Shown: piece after piece, positions 15,811 to 21,659 of the stretch | Layout: each line of letters starts with the position of its first letter | How positions within the stretch are numbered: position 1 is the first letter of the stretch | The notes under the pieces: generated by a model | Seen by the model: only the letters and a program-made list of their open reading frames with translations | The model's database searches: none | Told to the model about the DNA's origin: nothing | Source: Actinomycetes bacterium | GTDB lineage: Bacteria > Actinomycetota > Thermoleophilia > Solirubrobacterales > Solirubrobacteraceae | Direction of reading: 5' to 3' | NCBI GenBank assembly: GCA_023429855.1 | Contig: JAEZDB010000501.1 | Location: 1-21,659, forward strand | DNA: 21,659 nt | Program-made: the position numbers and the translations under genes

Positions 15811-16884
15811 CTACTCCATCCCCAATGGGCCGTCGGCTTCGCCGGTGAGGAACTGGCGCACGAACGGGTTCGGCGACGCAAACAGGTCCTTGGCGGGGCC
15901 GGACTCCACGATGCGGCCCTTCCAGAGAACCGCAATGTGCTCCGCAACGCGCTTGGCGCTCGCGATGTCGTGGGTGATGACGATGTAGGTGCCGCCGTTC
16001 TCGGCGTGCACTTCCTCGATCAGCTCGCACAGCAGCGCGGTGCGGACCGGGTCGAGGCCCGAGTCCGGCTCGTCGAAGAGGACGATGTCGGGATCGAGCA
16101 CGAGCGCACGAGCCAGACCGGCGCGCTTACGCATGCCGCCGGAGAGCTCGTTCGGGTACTTGTCGCGCGCCGGAATCAGACCGACCTCGTTGAGGCGGCG
16201 GTCGACGATGTCCTTGATCTCGCGCTCCCCCTTGTCGGTGTGCTGGCGCAGCGGGAACGCGACGTTGTCGTAGAGGTTCATCGAACCGAAGAGCGCGCCG
16301 TCCTGGAAGAGGACGCCGAAGCGCTTGCGGAGCTCGAAGAGGTCTTCGTCGGGGAGGCTCGGGACCGAGTGGCCCTGCACGAGCACGTCGCCCTGGTCGG
16401 GGAACAGCAGACCAACCATGTGCTTGATGCACACGGACTTCCCGGTGCCCGACGGGCCGAGGATCATCGAGACGCGGCCCTCGGGGATCGCGAGATCCAG
16501 ACCGCGCAGGATCTTGTTGGACCCGAACGCCTTGTGCACGCCCTTGAACTCGATCGCAAACGGACCGGTCAGATCGTGGGTCTCACCGTTGTGGTAGGCG
16601 TACTCGTCGGCGACCAGGCGCGGGTCGGGCTCGCGGACGGCGATGCCCTTCTTGCGCGCCTCGGCAGCCGCGGCCGCCGAGCCGGCACCAGCAGCAGCCC
16701 CGACGGGGACAGCAGTCTCGGTCTCGGGCGTGCCCTCGACCGCGTCGAGGAACAGGTCGTCGGCTTCCTCGATGAGGCCGCGGTCGGCCGGCTGCGCAGC
16801 GTCGCGTGCCGGAATCGTGTCGAAGTCTTCTGGGCGCATGGGCTCCAGCGACTCGTCACCTGGGTTGCGTGGCGTCTCGTCCAT
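15811..16884 (-). CDS. mlaF: ABC transporter ATPase of the MCE system (MlaF/MceG type) with N-terminal extension
   Basis: ATPase of 357 aa that should power the permease pair. Walker A is GPSGTGKS (143-150, Lys149), the Q-loop glutamine is near 194, the signature is LSGGMRKR (247-254), Walker B is IVLFDEPD (267-274, Glu272), and the switch His is 305 (ITHD). The nucleotide-binding domain begins near residue 110; residues 1-105 are an acidic, then Ala/Gly-rich extension absent from E. coli MlaF, which is about 270 aa. In mycobacteria the equivalent MceG is encoded away from the mce operons and shared by them. Here it sits between the permease and MCE genes, 2 bp after the second permease, so it is likely dedicated to this system. 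Confidence 0.95.
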   Translation of the reverse strand: MDETPRNPGDESLEPMRPEDFDTIPARDAAQPADRGLIEEADDLFLDAVEGTPETETAVPVGAAAGAGSAAAAAEARKKGIAVREPDPRLVADEYAYHNGETHDLTGPFAIEFKGVHKAFGSNKILRGLDLAIPEGRVSMILGPSGTGKSVCIKHMVGLLFPDQGDVLVQGHSVPSLPDEDLFELRKRFGVLFQDGALFGSMNLYDNVAFPLRQHTDKGEREIKDIVDRRLNEVGLIPARDKYPNELSGGMRKRAGLARALVLDPDIVLFDEPDSGLDPVRTALLCELIEEVHAENGGTYIVITHDIASAKRVAEHIAVLWKGRIVESGPAKDLFASPNPFVRQFLTGEADGPLGME

Positions 16885-16886
16885 GG

Positions 16887-17696
16887 TCAGCCTCCGATCG
16901 GGGAGCGCGGGTTGGATCCCCAGAAGACCTGGGTCAGGACCATGCCGATGATGTGCACCAGCACGATATTCACAGCCATGGACTTGGCGGTCGCCGTACC
17001 GACGCCGACCGGCCCACCGCTCGTGTTGTAGCCGTAGTAGCAGCCGACCAGCACGATCACCGTCGACATAAGCATGGCCTTGGTGAGGCTAAACAGCAGG
17101 TCGGGCGGGTTCTGGAACTGCCAGAAGAGCTGCAGGTAGCCGCCGGACGAAACCTGCGCCAGCTGCTCGACCACAGCGATGTAGGAGCCGAAGAAGCCGG
17201 CGGCGATACCGGCCACGTAGAGGAAGGGGAGCACGATCCATGCGGCGAGGAGCTTCGTCGCGCAGAGGAACGTGAGGGAGTCGACGCCCATGACCTCGAG
17301 CGCGTCGATCTCTTCGGAGATGCGCATGGCGCCGAGCTCGGCGACGATGCCCGTGCCGACCTTCGCGGCCATCATGTAGCCGAACACGTACGGGACGAGC
17401 TCGCGCAGGTCGCACCACGCCGTGAAGAGCGCGGCGTAGGCGGGAGCGCCGACGGCGGCGGTGTTGTAGCCGCCTTCGATGCCGCACTGCAGGCCGATGA
17501 CGAAGATCATCGAGACGATCACGGCGCCGGAGCTCACGATGAGGAGGCCTGCCTGGCGGATCAGCTCGCCCGTGAAGTGGAAGACCTTCAGGTTGAAGAT
17601 GTTCTTCAGCACGCGCATGGCGAACTGGACCATCTCGCCGGCGTTGCCGACGGCCTCGCCGACGGCGGAGTGCTCGAACCGCGCCATGACGCTCAT
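16887..17696 (-). CDS. mlaE: MlaE/YrbE-family permease, second (YrbEB-like)
   Basis: Integral membrane permease of 269 aa with about five or six hydrophobic segments. The MlaE signature is clear: GTGIVAELGAMRISEEIDAL followed by EVMGVD, with a conserved C-terminal GGPVGVGTAT loop. It should pair with the upstream permease to form the transmembrane core under the MCE ring. The ATG at 17696 overlaps the stop of the first permease as ATGA; another ATG three codons later (17687) is possible. A longer open frame reaching 17885 reads as Arg/His-rich shadow of the neighbouring gene and was not used. Confidence 0.93.
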   Translation of the reverse strand: MSVMARFEHSAVGEAVGNAGEMVQFAMRVLKNIFNLKVFHFTGELIRQAGLLIVSSGAVIVSMIFVIGLQCGIEGGYNTAAVGAPAYAALFTAWCDLRELVPYVFGYMMAAKVGTGIVAELGAMRISEEIDALEVMGVDSLTFLCATKLLAAWIVLPFLYVAGIAAGFFGSYIAVVEQLAQVSSGGYLQLFWQFQNPPDLLFSLTKAMLMSTVIVLVGCYYGYNTSGGPVGVGTATAKSMAVNIVLVHIIGMVLTQVFWGSNPRSPIGG

Positions 17697-18493
17697 CGGA
17701 GCACCTGCAGCTCGGGGTGCGTGGCCAGCAGCGTCTGCGTGAAGACGTAGTTGAACGCGAAGGTGCCGATGAAGGCGATGACCACGGCCTGGTTCACCGC
17801 GCGGCCGACGCCCTCGGCGCCGCCGGAGGCCGTCATGCCCTTGTAGCAGCAGACGATCGAGATGATCGCGCCCGTCAGCGTGCACTTGATCAGCGAGCCC
17901 CAGAGGTCGGTGATCGACGCGTTCGTGAGGAAGGTCGCGAAGAACGGGGCCAGCGGCTCGCCGTTGACGAGCGTGGCGATGATGCCGCCCGAAAGGCCGA
18001 AGAGGACCGCGTAGATGTCGAAGAGCGAGGCGACGACCATCAGCGCCAGGAACCGCGGGACGACGAGGTTCTTGACCGGGTCGACGCCGAGGACCTGGAG
18101 GGCGTCGAGCTCTTCACGGATCTTGCGGGCGCCGAGGTCGGCGGTCATCGAGGTGCCCGCGACGCCGGCGACGACGATGGCGGTCACGACGGGCGCGAAC
18201 TCGCGGATGGCTGCAACGACGAAGAAGCCGCCGAGGCGATCGGGAGCGCCGAACAGGTTCAGGAAGTTGATCGCCTGCAGACCCGGGGCGCCGAAGTTCA
18301 CGGCGACCGTGGAGATCAGGAGCGGCAGCCAGCAGAGGCGCAGCGTGAAGAGGAACTGGCCGACGAACTCCGGGCCGTACGGGTAGGGCGGGCGGATCGC
18401 CGAATTCACCGTGCGCGAAGTGAGCAGCATCATGCTGCCGATCTCCGCGAACGTCTCCCGGGCAGGAGCGATGGCGCGTCCGACGACGCTCAT
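17693..18493 (-). CDS. mlaE: MlaE/YrbE-family permease, first gene of the mce operon (YrbEA-like)
   Basis: Permease of 266 aa. The MlaE core is visible as REFAPVVTAIVVAGVAG (about 97-113), then the DLGARKIREELDAL helix (about 118-131) and QVLGVDP, followed by further membrane segments and the GGAEGVGRAVN loop. The N-terminal interfacial helix typical of the family is present before it. A strong Shine-Dalgarno, GGAGGG, lies six bases before the ATG at 18493, the best ribosome site at the head of the operon. The two permeases are paralogues but clearly diverged, which fits the heterodimeric YrbEA/YrbEB arrangement of actinobacteria. Confidence 0.94.
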   Translation of the reverse strand: MSVVGRAIAPARETFAEIGSMMLLTSRTVNSAIRPPYPYGPEFVGQFLFTLRLCWLPLLISTVAVNFGAPGLQAINFLNLFGAPDRLGGFFVVAAIREFAPVVTAIVVAGVAGTSMTADLGARKIREELDALQVLGVDPVKNLVVPRFLALMVVASLFDIYAVLFGLSGGIIATLVNGEPLAPFFATFLTNASITDLWGSLIKCTLTGAIISIVCCYKGMTASGGAEGVGRAVNQAVVIAFIGTFAFNYVFTQTLLATHPELQVLR

Positions 18494-18683
18494 GCGTCGC
18501 CCTCCGAGTTGTAGACGGCTGGGGTCACCGACCGGGAACAGTACGAGATATCCGACACAGACGTTGCACGGTTGCTGGAAGCCCGGCGCAATGGGAGCGG
18601 CAACGGGCCGGAGCGCCGCACGAAGCGACGCCGGATGTCGGGGTGATGCGAAGACACGGGCGGGTCAGGGTAGGGTTCGCGCT
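18494..18683. promoter_or_regulatory. Divergent intergenic region with the presumed mce operon promoter
   Basis: This 190-bp stretch separates the mce operon (minus) from the lipoprotein gene (plus) and must contain the promoters of both. The ribosome site GGAGGG of the first permease is at 18505-18500 on the minus strand. Two GTTGC copies eight bases apart begin at 18563 and 18571. I could not identify convincing -35/-10 pairs on either strand. Confidence 0.5.
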
Positions 18684-19316
18684 GTGCTGCGCAGCTCCCT
18701 GCCCATCTCATCACAGTCCCCAGGCGTGGGTGCCGGCGGAATCCGACGTACCAATTCCCGGGTGCGACTGGTCACGCTGGGCGTAGCGGTCACGGCGTCG
18801 TTTTCACTTGGTGCGTGCGGTGGGGTCGCCGAGCCCGAGCCCGACGCGGCAGTCAAGCCGGTCACGCTCGAGGTCTCCCCCGCGAAGTTCTCCAAGACGG
18901 AGCAGACGAGCGGCGACGACGTCGTCCTCTCGATGACGGTCAAGAACGTCGGCGCCAACCCTGCGCCAGAGCTGCTCGTTCAGTTGACCGGCAACGAGGA
19001 GACCACGCTCGCCACGCCCGGCATCGAAGGCCGCGTGCGCACGGAGAAGGACGACCTGCCCGACGACGTCACGCGGGCCGCGTGGTTCGTCGACGGCTCG
19101 CCCGACCGCACCCCGCTCAGCAGCAGCAATCTTTACCCGGGCGGCCGGCTCGAACCGGGCCGCACGCGCACGCTGCGCTGGCGCATGAGCGCGCAGACAC
19201 CTGGCACCCACGAACTCAAGTACCGCGTGTTCGCGGGCCTCACCGGCGCCGCGGCCAAAGCCACAGGCGGCACCGGCCTGACCGGTTCGGTCAAGGCGAC
19301 GATCGCCGACAAATAG
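18684..19316 (+). CDS. Secreted lipoprotein of unknown function with an Ig-like domain pattern
   Basis: From the GTG at 18684 the product is 210 aa. A TAGGG lies eight bases before this start; a GTG at 18762 is the alternative and would give a more usual short signal peptide. The signal segment RLVTLGVAVTASFS ends in a lipobox L-G-A-C. The mature part reads as beta-rich, with VTLEVSPAKF, VVLSMTVKNVGANPAPE and RTRTLRWRMSAQTPGTHELKYRV, a pattern like bacterial Ig-fold (CARDB-type) domains in which paired strands carry a V-x-N-x-G turn. It would be anchored on the outer face of the membrane. It is divergent from the mce operon and 63 bp before sbcD. No function can be assigned; a link to the mce system is only positional. 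Confidence 0.8.
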   Translation: MLRSSLPISSQSPGVGAGGIRRTNSRVRLVTLGVAVTASFSLGACGGVAEPEPDAAVKPVTLEVSPAKFSKTEQTSGDDVVLSMTVKNVGANPAPELLVQLTGNEETTLATPGIEGRVRTEKDDLPDDVTRAAWFVDGSPDRTPLSSSNLYPGGRLEPGRTRTLRWRMSAQTPGTHELKYRVFAGLTGAAAKATGGTGLTGSVKATIADK

Positions 19317-19324
19317 CGTCCACG

Positions 19325-19347
19325 CAGGCGCTCCTGGCGAACGCCTG
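19325..19347 (+). terminator. Weak hairpin between the lipoprotein gene and sbcD
   Basis: CAGGCG (19325-19330) can pair with CGCCTG (19342-19347) around an 11-base loop, nine bases after the lipoprotein stop. Only a TTC follows, so it is a weak terminator candidate. Confidence 0.25.
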
Positions 19348-19379
19348 TTCCCGTCCGGCGGGCGATCTAGGATCGCCGG

Positions 19380-20561
19380 ATGCGTTTGCTCCACACCGCC
19401 GACTGGCACCTGGGCCGCACCCTCCACGGTGCGAGCCTGCTGGATGCCCAGGCAGCGGTGATCGAGCAGATCGTCGAGCTCGTCCGGAGCGAGCGCCCAG
19501 ACGCCCTGATCCTCGCGGGCGACGTCTTCGACCGTGCCTATCCGCCGCTCGCCGCGGTCGAGCTCTTCGACGAGGCGGTCACGCAGCTGGCTGAGACACG
19601 TGTGCCAGTTGTGATCACGAGCGGCAACCATGACTCGGCGATCCGCCTCGGCATGAACGCACGCGTGGCCGAGGCCGCAGGCATCCACATCCGCACCCGG
19701 CTGGACCGCATCGCGGCCGCCATTGAGATCACGAGCGGCGCCGGCGACGAGCGCGCGGCGCTCTATGGCGTGCCCTACCTCGACCCGCCGAGCGCCGCGC
19801 CGGCCCTCGGCGCACTCCAGCCCTCGCACGCGGGTGTCCTTGGAGCCGCGCTCAGCCAGATCGCCGTGGATCGCGACCAGCGCGCCGCCGACTTCGCAGT
19901 CGTGGCCGCTCATGGCGTGGTCGCCGGCGGGCAGCAGGTCGGAGAGACCGGCGGTGGTGTGGAGCGTTCGATCGACGTCGGCGGCGTGGCTGCCGTACCG
20001 CGCGAGCTGTTCGCCGGCGTCGACTACGTGGCCATGGGCCACCTGCATCGCCCGCAGGGCCTGGGCGACCGCGTGCGCTACAGCGGTGCGCCGCTGGCGT
20101 TTTCGTTCGACGAGGCCGCCGACAAGAAGTCGGTCGCCATGGTAACGCTCGCGGCGGGAGCTGCTCCCGAGGTCGAACTGATCCCCACCCCGCAACCGCG
20201 CGCGATGGCGCGCCTGCGAGGCACACTCGACGAGTTGCTCACGGGCGACGAGCATGCGTCGGCCGAAAGCGCGTGGGTCGAAGCGACCCTGACCGACCGC
20301 CTGCGTCCGAAGCTGGCGATGGAGCAGCTGCGCCGCCGCTACCCGCACATTCTCAAACTGGCGCACGAGCCCGTGCGCGACGGAGCAGAGGAACTGGATG
20401 CCACGCTCAGCTACGGCGAGCGCGTCCGCGGGCGCAGCGAGCTCGAGGTCGCCGAGCGCTTCCTGGCCGAGGTCCGCGGCGGCACGGCGGCGGATGCCGA
20501 GGAGCATGCTTTGCTCCAGGAGGCGTTTGAGGCGTTCGGCCGCGAAGAGGCGCTGCGTTGA
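19380..20561 (+). CDS. sbcD: SbcD nuclease subunit (Mre11-type DNA repair exonuclease)
   Basis: Protein of 393 aa, the usual SbcD length, which with SbcC cleaves DNA hairpins and processes blocked or broken ends. All five metallophosphoesterase motifs are present: HTADWHLG (Asp8, His10), AGDVFDR (Asp48), SGNHDS (Asn83, His84), AAHGVV (His178) and MGHLHRPQ (His221, His223), supplying the di-metal site. The C-terminal cap region continues to about residue 390. AGGA lies seven bases before the ATG. The stop TGA overlaps the TTG start of sbcC, so the two subunits are translationally coupled. Confidence 0.96.
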   Translation: MRLLHTADWHLGRTLHGASLLDAQAAVIEQIVELVRSERPDALILAGDVFDRAYPPLAAVELFDEAVTQLAETRVPVVITSGNHDSAIRLGMNARVAEAAGIHIRTRLDRIAAAIEITSGAGDERAALYGVPYLDPPSAAPALGALQPSHAGVLGAALSQIAVDRDQRAADFAVVAAHGVVAGGQQVGETGGGVERSIDVGGVAAVPRELFAGVDYVAMGHLHRPQGLGDRVRYSGAPLAFSFDEAADKKSVAMVTLAAGAAPEVELIPTPQPRAMARLRGTLDELLTGDEHASAESAWVEATLTDRLRPKLAMEQLRRRYPHILKLAHEPVRDGAEELDATLSYGERVRGRSELEVAERFLAEVRGGTAADAEEHALLQEAFEAFGREEALR

Positions 20562-21659
20562 GGCTGCACCGCCTCTCCGTCGAAGGCATCGGCCCGTACG
20601 CCGAGCGCCAGGAACTCGACTTCGACGAGCTCACCGCGCAGGGGCTCTTCCTGCTGACCGGCCCGACCGGCGCAGGCAAGACGACGGTGCTCGACGCCGT
20701 GGTGTTCGCGCTGTACGGCACGGTTCCGGGCGCGCGCGGGGGTGACGGGAAGCGCGAGCGGCGGGCCCGCGAACGCATCGTCAGCGACCTCCGAGACCTC
20801 AACACTAAGCCTGAGGTTGAGCTTGAGTTCACGGTGGCGGGGCGCCGTCTGCTGGTTCGACGTAGTCCCGACCACACGCGCCCGAAGACCCGTGGCGAGG
20901 GCCTCACGATGGCGAAGGCATCGGCCTCGCTCGAGGAATACATCGACGGGATGTGGGTCCCGCGGTCGACAGACTTCTACGAGATCAGCACGGAGCTTCA
21001 GGACCTCGTGGGCATGAGCGCCGACCAGTTCGCGCAGGTCGTCCTGCTCCCCCAGGGCGAGTTCGCCGGCTTCTTGCGCGCATCGGAAAAGGACCGCAGA
21101 GAGGTGCTTGAGAAGCTGTTCCGCGTTGACCACTACAAGTCGGTCGAGCACTGGCTGCGCGAGCGCGCGGAGGAGGCGAAGGCCACGCTGGCCGATGCCG
21201 CCGACCGGCTCGACGGGATCGTGGACCGGCTTGCAGGGGCGATCGGCGCAAGCCCGGAAGACGACGGCGTGCCGAGTCCCGGCGCCTCGACGGACGAAGT
21301 TCAGTCGTGGGTGGCAGCGCAGCGCTTGGCGGCGACCGCTGGCGCCGCCGAGGCCATTGCGACGCTCGAGGCCGCCGGCAACGCGTTCGCCGACGCCGAC
21401 GCTGCGCACGGCCGCCTCGTCGCGGTCGTCGACCTTGAGAAGGCCTTGGAGAGCCGCGAGACCGCGCTCGCGGCACACGCCGCGCGCATGCCGAAGGCGA
21501 CCAAGTGGCTGGCGAGTGTTGCCGGCGACGCGATCGCGGGCGACGAAGACCGGTGGGCTCCAGCGGCTCGCGAGGCACGCGCCCGCGCGGGGTCGCTCCA
21601 GGACCGCGTCGCCGACGAGCAGCGGCTGCCGCGCCTGGCTGCCGACGCCGCCGCGGCAG
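20558..21659 (+). CDS. sbcC: SbcC ATPase subunit (Rad50-like), 5' part, cut by the right window edge
   Basis: The frame is open for 367 codons to the right edge, about a third of a typical SbcC of roughly 1000 aa. The N-terminal ABC half begins RLHRLSVEGIGPYAERQELDF in pieces typical of SMC-like proteins. Walker A is GPTGAGKTT (35-43, Lys41) and the Q-loop is LLPQGEF (163-169, Gln166). After about residue 185 it becomes charged and Ala-rich, entering the coiled coil. The TTG start at 20558 overlaps the sbcD stop as TTGA and has AGAGG seven bases upstream; no better in-frame start precedes the conserved N-terminus. Confidence 0.95.
   Translation, partial: MRLHRLSVEGIGPYAERQELDFDELTAQGLFLLTGPTGAGKTTVLDAVVFALYGTVPGARGGDGKRERRARERIVSDLRDLNTKPEVELEFTVAGRRLLVRRSPDHTRPKTRGEGLTMAKASASLEEYIDGMWVPRSTDFYEISTELQDLVGMSADQFAQVVLLPQGEFAGFLRASEKDRREVLEKLFRVDHYKSVEHWLRERAEEAKATLADAADRLDGIVDRLAGAIGASPEDDGVPSPGASTDEVQSWVAAQRLAATAGAAEAIATLEAAGNAFADADAAHGRLVAVVDLEKALESRETALAAHAARMPKATKWLASVAGDAIAGDEDRWAPAAREARARAGSLQDRVADEQRLPRLAADAAAA

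Noticed and set aside
15937..17750. Plus-strand open frames opposite the ATPase and second permease
   Set aside because: They lie antisense to Walker A/B and MlaE signature motifs and carry no motifs of their own.
17697..17885. Upstream extension of the second permease to a start at 17885
   Set aside because: The added 63 residues are Arg/His-rich and overlap the first permease in another frame; the ATGA start at 17696 fits the family.
18804..20507. Minus-strand open frame of 567 codons across the lipoprotein gene and sbcD
   Set aside because: It spans two well-supported plus-strand genes, including all SbcD metal-binding motifs; composition is that of an antisense shadow.
1..21659. CRISPR arrays, insertion sequences or prophage genes
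   Set aside because: No regularly spaced repeats, terminal inverted repeats, transposase or integrase motifs were seen; composition is uniform apart from the intergenic stretch.

Overview
The window is strongly GC-rich with dense, tightly packed genes. The actinobacterial-type (H2TH) integration host factor and a complete six-MCE operon with two YrbE/MlaE permeases both point to Actinomycetota. The style of the IHF and the mce operon (ATPase inside the operon, RND gene at its end) makes me think of Thermoleophilia/Solirubrobacterales rather than mycobacteria. That placement is inference; no rRNA or marker tree is available here.

Layout. (1) Positions 1-2757: a minus-strand gene fragment cut by the left edge, then a GNAT-fold acyltransferase resembling bacterial ceramide synthase (209-1402, minus). 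Head to head with it, only about 17 bp away, is a serine-palmitoyltransferase-like PLP enzyme of the alpha-oxoamine synthase family (1420-2757, plus). Together they look like the first committed step and the N-acylation step of a bacterial sphingolipid pathway. (2) Positions 2758-3730: a roughly 400-bp intergenic stretch with several dyads, a small nucleoid-associated protein of the mIHF family (3164-3499, plus), and a convergent intergenic region with a strong hairpin, probably a bidirectional terminator. (3) Positions 3731-18493: one long minus-strand operon of eleven genes, read right to left. It holds two MlaE/YrbE permeases, an MlaF/MceG-type ATPase with an unusual N-terminal extension, six MCE-domain proteins (the second a lipoprotein), an RND/MMPL-family transporter and a four-helix membrane protein with a Lys/Ala-rich N-terminus. 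Start/stop overlaps or gaps of 10 bp or less join almost every pair. (4) Positions 18684-21659 (plus): a secreted lipoprotein of unknown function divergent from the mce operon, then sbcD and the 5' part of sbcC, a coupled DNA-repair nuclease pair cut by the right edge.

How it fits together. The mce operon should encode a whole envelope lipid-transport machine. The two permeases and the ATPase form the inner-membrane ABC engine, the six MCE subunits form a heterohexameric ring and tunnel, and the RND protein and terminal membrane protein are likely accessory transport parts. The sphingolipid-like pair lies nearby but is separated by the IHF gene and a terminator region, so a functional link to the transporter is only a hypothesis. 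I saw no insertion sequences, CRISPR arrays, tRNA or rRNA genes.
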